From contig NW_020194619.1 of NCBI RefSeq assembly GCF_002865645.1, positions 1,462,442 to 1,526,441 on the forward strand: a DNA stretch of 64,000 nt. The letters run 5' to 3'. Below, one piece after another: positions 21,794-32,798 of this stretch; position 1 is the stretch's first letter; each line of letters opens with the position of its first letter. The DNA is from Hyaloscypha bicolor E. Its lineage: Eukaryota; Ascomycota; Leotiomycetes; Helotiales; Hyaloscyphaceae. A model generated the notes under the pieces. The model did no database searches and had not been told where the DNA came from. It saw nothing but the letters and a program-made list of their open reading frames with translations. The position numbers were made by a program, and so were the translations under genes.

Positions 21794-23211
21794 TCAAGTG
21801 CTGTCCCACACGTACAAATCATCAGGAGCCTCATATTCAGGATCCTTGTCCCAGTCTTCCGCATACAACCGATCTCTAGCAGACGGCTTTGGCCTTGTCT
21901 GCGCGCTCGCAAACTGGCAACCTGCAAGATGGTGTCTATTGTTTGCAGAATAAATGACTTTACAATTCCAGCAAAATTCTGTCCCGCATCCACCTTAAGA
22001 CCTATTCATCAGCTTTCTCCGGTCGAAAAGTGTTGAGAGTTCCACGGACTTACCTCCTTTCCTTTCGCAAAATGTGTCCCTACACCTCTTGTGCTTCTCC
22101 ACTCTTCTCATACACCCACGCTTGGGACAGCCTTTCGTTGTTTTCAAGATCGTTTCGAGACTTTCGCCGTCAACTTGTTTAAAGCGTTGATATTGTTGAC
22201 ATGTTTTCTTCTCGTGGTAGAGTGTTTTGCAATTGAAGCAGTTGCATGCCGAACACTTGCGGCATTTCCATTTCGGATTCCTGCCTGGACCATGTCAATA
22301 AGATAGGGAGGATGTTTCGCAACCAGCGTTGACTTACTTCCTGACGGAATCTGACCAGATTCACAGCCATCACCCGCACACCACCGGAAGCTTGGTAGTT
22401 TGGAGAGGGTTCTCATAGTGACCAGTTCTTCATATCTTTTCTAGTTAGGCTTTTCTTGAGACTTGAAGAATGGCTCTTACTTCAAAAAAGCCTCTCGAGA
22501 AGCAAAAGCTTGAACATCACCTCCGGACAAGATTTGATCGCAACTGGAATCTGGGCATCGAATCTCTTGCCATCCCCCCTTATCAATTGCATTCGACAGA
22601 AATCCTGACATACAATCTGAGCAGACGCTTGGATCGTGTTTGCAATTGGGGGTAGGAGGCCGAGAAGGTGCATCTTCGAGTGATTCCTCGCATTGGCAAA
22701 TCAGGCACGTGAAAACTTGATGCTTCTTCCACAGCTCTCGATATCTGGGAATGTTAGCTTTTCTTCTCTCTTGAGCACGTATTCGTATTCGACTGTTCGG
22801 TGAAAGTCTGGACATTGTCTGAACGCAGCTTCACTGAACTCACTCTTTCAAAATGCTCTCATCATCAATTTTGTCCTCCACAACTTTCACCGCAACATTC
22901 AACAAAGACTTGCAACCTTCCACGAAACATGTTTTCTCCCTCTTTGTAATCTCCAGCACATTATCCTTGTCACAAATGCTACAAATGCAAGACGTATTTT
23001 TAGTCCAGTCGCTCCAGGTATGTCCCCTTCGACAACTTGTTGCGTCTCTCAAGAAGGTGGAATGGTAGTTCCTCGAAGACTGTGTTTTTCCACACACATA
23101 ACAATCTAGGAGCAAACAAACTCGATTATGAAAGCGGAGATTGACTTCCCAACACAGCGTCCAATCGTCCATTTCTGGGGTCGATAGTTTGGTGTGAGTG
23201 ACGAGCACCAT
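21794..23211 (-). CDS. RBR (RING-IBR-RING2) E3 ubiquitin ligase
   Basis: Five minus-strand exons: 22844-23211, 22481-22792, 22338-22435, 22054-22284 and 21794-21993. Introns are 45-60 nt and all phases agree, giving 402 residues. An N-terminal zinc-binding region has CYVCGKTQ, ATSCRRGHTW and CICSICD. RING1: FTCLICQCEE, CKHDPSVCSDCMSGFL, IRCPDSSCDQIL. IBR: FRWCAGDGCESGQIPSG, KWKCRKCSACNCFNCKTLYH. RING2: GCPKRGCMRRVEKHKRCRDT, then CGTEFCWNCKVIY. The C of the C-R-D-T segment is the candidate catalytic cysteine. The protein ends DLYVWDST. RBR ligases take ubiquitin (or a related modifier) from an E2 onto this cysteine and then pass it to a substrate. It faces the tandem ubiquitin-like gene across 469 bases, suggesting shared regulation. 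Confidence 0.88.
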
Positions 23212-23680
23212 GTTTGAGCATCAAGGCAGGCTATGAGATCGAGATTACAATGTACTGGGAATTGTTCGAGGATTCCAAGATGCAGGCAGCTGCGGGGAAC
23301 TTCGGGTCAAGAGGAAGGCAAGGCAGACTTCCAATCCGCCTTTGGATCATTTGACGCCACTATGTCCAGCCTCGCGCACCCCCACCACTTTCAACCAACA
23401 ATATCTAGCCACGGCTTTGTGCAGCAGTTTCAAGATGTGATGAGACATGCACCAATGTTTTGGGTTTCTCCCGTTCACTCTATCAAGGCTAGGTTGACTC
23501 CAAGGATGGACAGCCTCATTTGGGCAATCCGCCGCGAGCCTTGGGTAGTCACGGACTTTTTGCGAGCATAGGCGTCCTGAGCCTCGTGGCACTTTTTCGT
23601 TCCCCAGGGTCACAATACTAAATCCAGTCCTACTCTTGCATTCCTTGAGATTGTCAATCAAGAGGAACGAAGAGAGCAAG
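23212..23680. promoter_or_regulatory. Bidirectional intergenic promoter region (RBR / tandem ubiquitin-like)
   Basis: A 469-bp interval between the two ATGs of divergently transcribed genes. No supported coding sequence and no clear TATA box. Its role as a shared promoter is inferred from gene orientation alone. Confidence 0.5.
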
Positions 23681-24380
23681 ATGGAGAGCGCAACGATCAG
23701 TGACATCCACATTTTGGGGGTAGATGGGACTGGTGAGCAAGTTCTAAATGGAATCTACAAGGAAATGACCGTAGATCGGCTGAAGAGGACGGTTACGATG
23801 TTGAATCGGAAGCCGGCAAGCAGTTGGGAGGGTTTGCAGTTATATCATTTGGGAAACGAGATGAGCAACGGTGAGTTGGAGGCCTTAGCTTCACACGTCG
23901 AAGTATTGTACTGATGAATTAGATCAAACCCTCAACGCCTGCGGGATTCAAGATGTGAGCTATTTTAATTTTCTGGGGTTATAACACTTTTGATGAGAAT
24001 ATTAGGGAGCAATCATCCGCTACGTCTTCACCGAATCCGCTCCCGATCGAGCACCCCCATCTTCACGCACAACTGTAGTGGAAGCCCCTTCCGAGCTCCC
24101 ATCTTACGATGAAGCGGGGTTCTCAGGCGAAGAACTGAGAACAATCTTCGCTCTAGATGTCGATCAGAGCCGGCCGATGAACGTGGGCCCTGTGAAGCTA
24201 GGAATGCCTGTAAAGGTTTTCATCGAGAAGGTGGCTTCGAGACAGGGGGTCGATCCTGAGCATTTGAGAATTATTTACAAGGGGAAACAGCTCAAGGAAG
24301 GAAATTCTTTGTTGGATTATGGTTTGCAGGATGAGGCTACAGTGCATTGTGTTATTCGGGTTATTGGAGGAGCCATGTAG
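23681..24380 (+). CDS. Tandem ubiquitin-like protein ending Gly-Gly-Ala-Met
   Basis: Exons 23681-23870, 23923-23954 and 24006-24380 give 198 residues. Domain 1 (about residues 5-82) has ILGVDGTGEQVLNGIYKEMT, WEGLQLYHLGNEMSND and GIQDGAIIRYVF, a divergent ubiquitin fold. A Pro/Ser linker follows (EAPSELPSYDEAG). Domain 2 (about 125-196) aligns well with ubiquitin: VKVFIEKVASRQGVD, EHLRIIYKGKQLKEG, LLDYGLQDEATVHCVIRV, then IGG. The residue matching ubiquitin Lys48 (GKQL) and those matching Ile44 and Val70 are kept. Arg74 is Ile. The protein ends GG followed by Ala-Met, as in modifier precursors that need C-terminal trimming. It could be a covalent modifier like ISG15 or FAT10, or simply a non-conjugated UBL adaptor. 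It sits head to head with an RBR ligase. Confidence 0.85.
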
Positions 24381-24494
24381 TCCTTCGTTATGATTCCACA
24401 CTGCCCCACAACGCCGAAGCTCAATCAATGGTATTCATATGTTCTTTTATTGTTTCTGAAAATGCCATATCTCCTTAGTGAGGATACAAGAATG

Positions 24495-25388
24495 TTAGTC
24501 GTATCTTCCTTCTCTACCATTTTCCTGCTGCTCAACTCCCCAAACTCCCCTCCACAGAACATCCACCAACGGCACAAAGGTCCAGAGAAGCGTGATCTTC
24601 GTAATCATCGACTTTGTCGGACAGAAGTTCGCCGGAGACAACTGCACACTTCCAACCCACAGCAACCCACCACCCAAAAATCTCAGCACGCACAGAGCCA
24701 GGAGAGTCCATGTGATTCTATCATCCTTTCTCGCCAAAGATTTTGATATCCCCTCTTCCATCAGCACAAAGACAATCGACCCCAGTACGAATATAAGAAG
24801 GATCCAAGCCAGGAGATCGACGGCAGCACCGCCGCGAAGCAAAGCAAATCCAAAGTGGTAGTGCTTATCTTGTGCGAGATAGTATTTCGCATGAACACCA
24901 AAATGGATTGACTCGCTCGCAATTGTGCCGAAGAGGTAGATAGGTGGAAGTGCGTAGATGGACTCGACGACAATTATTTCTTGGATGTTTGCTCGAAAGG
25001 CGTTGTAGTCGAACAAACTTGTAGGCAAAGTGGCTGCTCCAGGCAAAGGACGACAGAACCATGCCATGAGAAGGTAGCGCAAAGGTGCTGAGGAGGCGAG
25101 TCCCCCTGTAGTCAAGATGTATGCTGTCAGAACACTCATGGCGATGTTCCATACAAGACTCCCGGTCAGGCTGATAAAGAAGTTCGCTGACTTGTCTTCG
25201 AAAAGGGGGATTTGGACATGTCGTAATATTTTCCGAAAATCGAGACTCCCGAATAAGAGAGACCAGGTACAGCTCATTACGGTCATGGATATGAACCAGA
25301 GAAATACTTCGGGTGGATTGAAGCATTGCCCATTGTCTGGAGTGACGTTGAAGAAGATCGTGATGGCATTTTGAGGGGAGATTGACAT
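24495..25388 (-). CDS. Multi-pass membrane protein, unknown function
   Basis: Single exon of 297 residues from the Met of MSISPQNAIT; an upstream Met at 25448 would add 20 residues without obvious conservation. Seven or so hydrophobic segments are visible, for example VFLWFISMTVMSCTWSLLFG, SLVWNIAMSVLTAYILTTGG, LLAWILLIFVLGSIVFVLME and ITLLWTFVPLVDVLWRGVW. Loop residues are polar and there is no signal peptide or known transporter signature. It resembles orphan integral membrane proteins found in single copy in Pezizomycotina. The 3' ends of this gene and the ubiquitin-like gene converge with 114 bases between the stop codons. Confidence 0.7.
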   Translation of the reverse strand: MSISPQNAITIFFNVTPDNGQCFNPPEVFLWFISMTVMSCTWSLLFGSLDFRKILRHVQIPLFEDKSANFFISLTGSLVWNIAMSVLTAYILTTGGLASSAPLRYLLMAWFCRPLPGAATLPTSLFDYNAFRANIQEIIVVESIYALPPIYLFGTIASESIHFGVHAKYYLAQDKHYHFGFALLRGGAAVDLLAWILLIFVLGSIVFVLMEEGISKSLARKDDRITWTLLALCVLRFLGGGLLWVGSVQLSPANFCPTKSMITKITLLWTFVPLVDVLWRGVWGVEQQENGREGRYD

Positions 25389-25989
25389 CTTTCGCAATTT
25401 TATTAGAGTACAAAGTACAATCGGCGAGTTGCAAAATGGTTGAAGCAAAATCGAGAAATAGATCTCAATAGCAAAGGAACTTTCGAATGTTCGAACCCCT
25501 CAAAAGGCTCTCAATCTTGGGAGAAGGTGAGGCAAGGCTGGGGTCTGCCTGTCTTGGTAGGGGTAGGAAAACTGTTCGAGTTCGCCAGGTTTACTCCAAC
25601 CTTGTGGTACCTCGTGTCTTATGCTTTGTCACCACAGGCAGGATAATTGAAGGCAGACGTGCAAGAAGAACGAGTCAGCGAAGAGGATTCCGGTGGCGCC
25701 CAATAAAGCGAACCATTTCGAGCAACCTCATCCCCATTCGCTTTGTGGCGCCTGTCGAGCTCCGCATTTGAACACAATGCATGAGGCTGCGCAGGAAAGG
25801 TAGCTTGTCTCCCAACACTCACCGAAGGTGTGATTGTGGCTGCAGAAAGCTTGCTCCAAGGCAGAGTACTGACTTGAGGCGAGGCTGCACAGTTCACACG
25901 AACTGACTGATGGATTCATTTCTCTCTCTTCGTCATTTCTGTTTCTCGGGCTGGCTCAGGAACAATCATCCGGAGAAGCTGTCGCAGCC
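25389..25989. other. Divergent intergenic region
   Basis: About 600 bases between the divergent membrane-protein and coiled-coil genes. Short ORFs on both strands lack recognisable content. Confidence 0.35.
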
Positions 25990-27201
25990 ATGCCCGTCAT
26001 CACAGCTGGACATGCCGTGACTGAAGCTCCTCCGCCAGACCCTCGACACGACATGCTATGGATGAGCATCGGGATCTTGCTCGGCTACTTCGCCATCTCA
26101 GTTATCATAAAAGGCCTGGACAGCCTGAGAGGAAATCGAACGGCCAAGCTCGGACAATACGTCAAGGAAATCGATTCTCAAAAAAACGCGATTGCTATCA
26201 GGGAGAGAAGGATATCCTCGCTTGAGGTGGAAGTTCAAACAAAAGATGTGACAATCCAGACTCGCGACAACACTATTTTGAGTGAAAGACGGGCCAGAGC
26301 AGATGCGGAGTTGGAGGTTGAAAGACTCACCCCTTTCGAGAGGGAAGCAAATGATCTCCGTCCGGTGGTGGGGACGTTGCGCAATGAAACGGGAACCAGT
26401 CAAGAGGAGATCACCAGACTTCAACCTTTCGAGACGGAAGCCAACAATTTGCGGCCCCAGGTTGGGAGATTGCGGGATGAGATACGAGATAAGAACCGAG
26501 AGATCGCAAATCTCAAAGCAGATATCACGAAACTTCAAGGCGATCTGGAGGGCGCCAACCAGCGCTTCGAAGTTGTCAATCAGCGAGCGGCTGAGGGTAA
26601 GGATGTGGAGAGGAATTTGAAGGGCTTTATAAGGGAACGAGAAGTGGCTCTTGAGAGAATCAAAGCACAGCATGAAGAACAACTAGACACGTTACGGGAG
26701 AAACACGAAGATGAGAAGGAGTCACTGCAACAGCAGAGAGAGCAGGAAATCGAAGCTGTGAGACGGAATGCAAATAGTGAGCTGGATGCGATAATCATCA
26801 CCAAGAACCGAGAGTTAGTGACAATAGTTTTCTTTAACTTATCTGTCCCGAAAGTCTCGGGGATAGTCTCCTCAAATGTCTCGGAAGATCATAAACAATC
26901 AACTCGCTCTAAGGACCACTCAAAATATGAAATTTCTAACTGTCAAATCTTATAGACTCGAGATGCTAAGGAGAGCGAGAGATGGGTCCTGATCCTACAA
27001 GCAATACTCCGTCTACCGTCGAGACGTAGTGAATTACGGTCTGTGTCTCTTCTGGGAAATTTGGGGCTGAGAAGTTCTATATCCGAATTGAATTCCAGGG
27101 CTTCTGCGCATGGGCTTGATTCAGGGGTCGCAGCATCGGAGTTGAGCTCATCCTCGAAAACTCCATCCAACCCCGGTGCTGGAAAAGTGAAGCAGTGGTG
27201 A
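25990..27201 (+). CDS. Membrane-anchored coiled-coil protein
   Basis: Residues 22-42 (LWMSIGILLGYFAISVIIKG) form one N-terminal membrane segment. The next ~230 residues are almost entirely charged heptad-type helix: KEIDSQKNAIAIRERRISSL, LKADITKLQGDLEGANQRFE, HEEQLDTLREKHEDEKESLQ. There is an internal repeat, L-T/Q-PFE-x-EAN-D/N-LRP-x-V-G-x-LR, at about residues 112 and 147. A stop at 26953 is best removed by an intron. I prefer donor 26818 and acceptor 26955, which keeps the frame and adds a Ser-rich tail to 27201 (357 residues). A stronger donor GTTAGT at 26814 would instead end the protein at ELEMLRRARDGS. No homologous function known; architecture suggests an organelle-surface tether. Confidence 0.6.
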
Positions 27202-28010
27202 TGAGGATTTTCGAAGGGACAGTTGTATAGTAGCTGTGATGGTACGATATGAATTTTATGACCAGAATCTAATGTAAATTGGAATTTGACGATTGCTCAC
27301 GGGGTTGATCGATATCAAAGGTGAGTCCTAGGATGGGGTCTCGGTTCGCTTCATTCACTCTCAACATTTCAAGAAATGCGCCTTTTCCATGAATAAAATT
27401 CATTCTACCCAGACCGAGCAGGATATTTGAAACAATCACATCACATTTCTGGAAGTACACTTAAGTGTAAATCAAATAGTTGTTGAAATCTCTTGAGCCA
27501 AGCCAAGTTTCGCTTAATTCAGGGGGAGGAGCGGATCATGTGACAGCACCACTGAATGAGAGTCGGACGATGGTGGCAAACGATTGAATCGAGAGCGAAA
27601 CGGATCGAAAAGGGTCGAAAAGATATTTTGGGATGACTGAAGAGGAATGAGTATTCGAGGTCGGGGAGAACGTGGAAGGGGCGATGGAGGAGAGTGGTTA
27701 CAAACTTACTGGCGCGGGAGTGGGGTTGTATCAATTAGAGATCACTTTGCAAGCAGAACAACCATTTCGTAGCAAACTTCACAATGAGAGATCTTGTACT
27801 CGATGCAGATAGAACTTTTGATACTCTAAGAGAACAAGATTAAGGAAAATCTACCCTTTCACAATGTAAACTCCATGCCAATGCATCACCTTGCCCGAAC
27901 AAAAGATCCCTGATCATCCTACGCAAACAATGCAACTCCAGACCAAACAAACAAAAGAAATATTAACGATGCAGCGTGGGTATAGTGCGAGCAATGTGAG
28001 GATAATCCGT
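27202..28010. other. Convergent intergenic region
   Basis: About 800 bases between the 3' ends of the coiled-coil gene and the laccase gene. No supported gene. Confidence 0.4.
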
Positions 28011-29784
28011 TTACACTCCAGAGTCGTCTGACACGATGTCATTAGCGGTTGCATATGTTTCCCAGGCAGCGCAAGTGCTGTTAAGGGTATCGTAATCGAT
28101 TAGAGCGGCGATCTCGGAGTAGCGTTCAACAAGCTGGAGAGCGAAACCCTCAGATGTGTGCCATCCGATGTGGCAGTGCATCAACCAGGCGCCTGGGTTA
28201 TCGGTTTGGAAGGCGATGACGAGGTGTCCAGATGAAGGAAGCATAGCGACATCTCTTCGAGGTGGGTTGGTCAAGGAAAGAGTTGTGGAGCTGCTGTCAA
28301 ATGTTCCCGATCCTTGCGCGAGAATGAAGAAATCGTGACCATGAAGATGGATCGGGTGAGGCACTGCTTGAGTAGTCTCGATGACGAAGTAGACCCATTC
28401 ATTGGCGGTATCAAGCTCGATTACGTGCGATGAGGTGGTGAAATTTGTATCGTCGTTGTAGATTTGGAGGAGAGTTGGGTCATCCCATTCTACAACGAAT
28501 GTAGTAGCTGCCATGTACCATTTGAAGAGACTGTTGGATTTTCCGACAGTAACTGCAAAGTCATCCTCGGTACTGTTGTCGCTGGCATCCAATGCGTAAT
28601 ATGGGACGAGATCAGAGACATCTTCGTCGTCGCAACTGTCCGTGTAGGAGTACGCGGAGGTGGTCGGCTCAGTTGAATCGGTAGAATCATACTTCAATAT
28701 TCCCTTGATGTTGTCGGCGTTGTCGTTGTCACTGCACTCGGTCTGAGGAATTGCGCGAATCCAATAGTTTCCAGATGTCTCGGTGGCGTTGAGAATAACA
28801 TCATACCTTTGGCCCATTCCGATACTGAGGACGGAAGTTGTGTAAGGAACGATGGGAACAAGATCCATGGCAATGACAGTGAGGTTGTGATCATCAATCA
28901 TAAACTTGAAGTGAGTGTCGATGGCACCGTTAATAAGTCGGATTCGGTGAGACTCGCCCTCGGTGACAGTCATGTTGAAACGGGATCCGGAATCATCATA
29001 GACATTTGTGCCGTTCAGAAGACCATTATCAAGAGTTGGTGGGCCCGAAGTCTCGGCAGTGATATAAATCTCATCTGCGGTTTGATGTGTCCAGTCGTTT
29101 AGAAACAGAACGCCCATATCGTTGTCATAATTGGCAGTTGCAGGGCCGTTGATGATGATACCGCCCAGGACACCCTCCCAAGCTTGGAGAGCGAAATGAG
29201 AATGGTACCACGTGTGGCCGTATTGGGTCGCTCTCCATGTATAGGTGATTGAATCTCCCGGAGCGGTCGGGCATTGAGTGATGGATGGAACACCGTCCAT
29301 CTGGTTGGTGTAGTTCTGACGAATTCCATGGAAATGCAAGCCCGTACCATTATTCTCTAGCCCGTTATACAATTTTACGACTTTCGATTGTTAGTATGAC
29401 CATGGAAAGAATGGAGTTGAGATACTCACCAACAGTGTCTCCCCAGTCGGCGAAGAGAGTAGGGCCAGGAAATGTTCCATTGACAAGCAGGACATTTCGC
29501 GAGACTCCATCGGGTGCAGCTGTTGTGTTGACAAGTTCGAGGTAGTACTGCTTACTGTCAGTATATTTTCATGGAGAAAATAAGGAAAAAATTACCTCTC
29601 TAGTGACTCCAGTATCAGGAACTGTGTTGTAGTAATCGGTAGAGAGATCGTAGTCTCCCCAACAAGATCTATCAGATGCAGAGTTGGTACATCTCTTGCC
29701 CAAGTGAGACTCATGAGGGGCAGCGGAGACGCCCGAGATAATTAACGACAGGCTCGAAGCCAGTAAAGAAGGTAAGAAGTGCAT
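28011..29784 (-). CDS. Secreted laccase (multicopper oxidase)
   Basis: Minus-strand exons 29596-29784, 29430-29550 and 28011-29380 give 559 residues. Residues 1-22 are a signal peptide (MHFLPSLLASSLSLIISGVSAA) and LGKR near residue 30 is a Kex2-like cleavage site. All four copper motifs are present: L1 LHFHGIRQ (His119, His121), L2 GHTWYHSH (His163, His165), L3 HPIHLHGH (about 445-452) and L4 MHCHIGWHTSEGFALQLVE, with type-1 Cys506. The axial residue ten positions after the Cys is Phe. The C-terminus DSGV matches the DSG(L/I/V) plug of ascomycete laccases that blocks the T2/T3 solvent channel. The enzyme oxidises phenols with reduction of O2 to water, in lignin or phenolic detoxification or melanin chemistry. 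The acceptor for exon 2 was chosen to avoid an in-frame TAA. Confidence 0.95.
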
Positions 29785-30921
29785 GCTGAAAAGCGGGGGT
29801 GGGCACGGAAATGAGAGACTCCAAATATTTAAGAAAGAAATAGAGAATAGAGAAGAAGATGGGTGGTTAGCTGATGGAGATTGCCAAGTCCAGATCTCTG
29901 GAATATATAGATGGAGTTCAGATTCGTCAGAGGCAGACACTGGCATGCAAATCCAACTTTGGAAGTCAAAGAAGATCGGCATAATCTCCGAGGCTGGAAC
30001 GAAGTCAAAAAACAGGTCACTGCTTGGATTGATACGAGAAATCTGAGCCCACGTCTTTCGTGGTTCGAAGTTTAACATGCAGACGACTTGGGATAACGTA
30101 CATCCGGACGACGCCGCGAGGCTCAGCCTTGTCTCCATGTACAAGAAACGTACCAGGAGCTCCCTTGGTGGAGGTGGAGAAGACTGAAATTGGACCAAAG
30201 CTCCGTGGACATTCGGCTGTCCGCCTGCAGCAGACGAAACCACTGACCAGTGAGAGGCGTTAAAACCGGAAACATCCTTTTACTTGCGTTGCCGATGTTA
30301 TGCCAAAATAAGGTTTGCTAGGTGTGGAGAAAAACTATCATGGTGTTTTGAAATTAGGACGAACCGGCATTGCGGACGTGGCGAACAAATGAGCTATTCT
30401 CGTCTGCCCCCTTTTCCTAATTGGGGTTGCTGAAACGCGTCACATGGTGCAACGCAATGATCGACACAATGCACACGAAATGCCACAGTTCAGCCTGGAT
30501 TGATCAACCAGCGTGTGGTCCCGAGTTGCTCGTCCCGAGCGATAGATCTTCGGAGGTATAACCACGGCCACAGAAAATCCCCCTTAAATTCGCTAATATT
30601 TTCCTCCAGGGGTGGCAATCTGTGGACACAGCAAGGATATCGTCACCTCCACTGACTATTGTGCTCAGCCCTGGAGACGTCAGTTCAGAGGAACTATCCA
30701 GGATCTCTACATGCGTCACCCCTCCCTGGGTGGATCTATAGCCAAGTGAAAAATTTCTGCCTTCGAAAACCTCCGTCTCTCCTATTCGCACGAGTGTGCT
30801 GTATGGAATACATAATGATCGGTCGCTGCTGCGAGCTGCAGGTCATCCCTTTCAAGCAAGAACAATCAACTCCTGTTTCTCAATCTCTTCGTATCTTCTG
30901 AAGCCCATACTCTCTTTCATT
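29785..30921. other. Divergent promoter region: laccase / small secreted protein
   Basis: 1.1 kb between two divergent genes for secreted proteins. No supported coding sequence; the ORF on the minus strand reaching 30243 is an upstream extension of the laccase frame and lacks a better start. Confidence 0.4.
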
Positions 30922-31613
30922 ATGTTGTTCAAGTCCACATCTGCTGCCGCCCTATTGGCACTTTGCTCTCTGTCCAGCGCCGCCTCGCTCCACCACAAGC
31001 GTACAACAGAGTCTGGCATCTTCCTGTATGTATATGGAACAGATTCCTCAGGTGAGGGTCCAAACGGGGGACCAGTTTTCTACGCCAATGGTAAGATCTT
31101 TTCGCTCTGCAACCCTCACCTTTCTGACATTGGAGATAGGACTCGCGTATGCCGGCACCGCTGCGGCTCCATCATGGGCTGCAGTTAAAACTAATGTCAC
31201 CTTCACCCTGGACTCCGATTCAACGACCACGGCATGGACAATCTCACCAAACAACTCCACTGTATCGTTCAATTCCACCGAGTCAATGTACATCGTGCCC
31301 ACGACTGGGTCGTTCACGCAGGTCGGCTTTTCAAGTAACAGTACCTTACCCACTGGTGCCGTGACAACTGGGTTCACGTTCTTTGGCACAAGTGTTGCGT
31401 AGGTTTTCTATTCCTCTCTAAGAAGACGACGCTGACTCCAGCAGGTATGCTGCAAGCGACTCGGATTATGAAATGATGTTCTGGGCAACCGCGACGAATA
31501 CCACCGGTATTTACGCGCTCTATTGGAACGCAGCCGCTTCCAACGATGACATTGTCAATGGCTCCTTCCCAGTTACTCTGAAGACCACTCCGCCTGTAGT
31601 TCTTACGGTATGA
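30922..31613 (+). CDS. Small secreted glycoprotein, unknown function
   Basis: Exons 30922-31090, 31140-31398 and 31445-31613 give 198 residues. A signal peptide (MLFKSTSAAALLALCSLSSA) is followed by HHKR, a Kex2-like site. The mature protein is beta-rich in appearance with at least six N-glycosylation sequons (NVT, NNS/NST, NST, NTT, NGS). It has no cysteine in the mature part that I can see, unlike most small effectors. Patterns such as GIFLYVYGTDSSGEGPNGGP and EMMFWATATNTTGIYALYWN resemble a family of secreted proteins common in Leotiomycetes and Sordariomycetes, function unknown. It shares a promoter region with laccase. Exon 3 start chosen because CAG then G-TAT keeps the frame. Confidence 0.8.
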
Positions 31614-32798
31614 TATCCGTGGGGATAATGGTGTAAATTTCCTTTGTCCGATGTTTAGGGTATGGGTCAGCATTGGAGGTGTTGGATGTTGGATTTGTCT
31701 TGATTTGGTATCTGAAATTGGGCTCTTCGGAATATGGGAAGGCTTAAAAGGTGGTTGGGGTGTTGATAAATGATATTTGTTTGCTGAAGCTCTTGATAGT
31801 TTCTCGGAACATTGGGGGAATTTGATCTCGACAAGTTGAGTATCAATCACATTTTGCGAACAGCCACCTCATGGCAGACACGCAGGCCAAGCTGGGACAT
31901 CGGAATAACCAACTGTATATTGCGTGGTTGCTGGATGCCTTGATATTTCCAATCTCACGAAATGTTGTCAGCAGTTGAAAACCTCCACCGATTCCAGCCG
32001 CCTTGGATATTGACCTCATAAAGCTGAAGCCCCCCCCCCCGGGTAACGAAGCTGCGCAAGAGGAAGTATTCTTTTAAGAGAGGGCTTAGTTAGCAAAGAG
32101 TGTCTGCTCTTGAGGGAAGACCCACAAAGCCCTCCCTAAGGAAAGGAGAAAGAAAGTTGAAGAAGATACGATAAGTATTTAATCTTGGGGAGAACCCCCC
32201 CCCCCTTAAGCCTCCGGTGGCCGGTCAAATATTTCTCCAGGTTATGTGATAGAGCATTTTACCTGTTACGTGAACCATTTGCCACACCAGCCATTTCGCG
32301 TAGAAGGTGTCACTCACTAATCGCCCACACCCCCTTCCCGCTCAACTTGAATTTTGGAGACCTTAACGCTACAAATTCGAAGAATTCATACGATATTCAC
32401 AATATTTCGAGTATTCTCTATAATCTGGAAAGTTTTTAAATTTTTCCGAAGACTTTGAAAAATTGAGGGAAAAAATTAGGGGGTAGGCGTGGGCAGGGGC
32501 GGTTGGTGGGTGACCCCTTCTAAACAAAAGCTTCGCTTTGACAAGTCAAAATCTTGCTTTTAATCATCTGCGAGCATATGTTGGCGGGGAGTGATGTAGC
32601 AGGCAGCCTTTTGCTCGCCAGCCTTGTGATCTCGATCAGGAATTTGGCCTTCAGCCTTAGTTTTTGAGCGCGTATGATTCGTATGCCATTAAATATCCAC
32701 AGTCCGCACCTTCGTTCAGGTTGTAGGCCCGGAAAACATCCATGGCGTGACGGAATTCTTCTGGCCTATCGTGCGAGCCACCCTTAAATTTCTCAGCC
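31614..32798. other. Intergenic with homopolymer and AT-rich tracts
   Basis: About 1.2 kb with no gene. It holds two poly-C runs (near 32030 and 32197), an AT-rich palindrome-like section around 32375-32480 and GA-rich sequence around 32140. Promoter of the HET gene is within the last few hundred bases. Confidence 0.4.
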
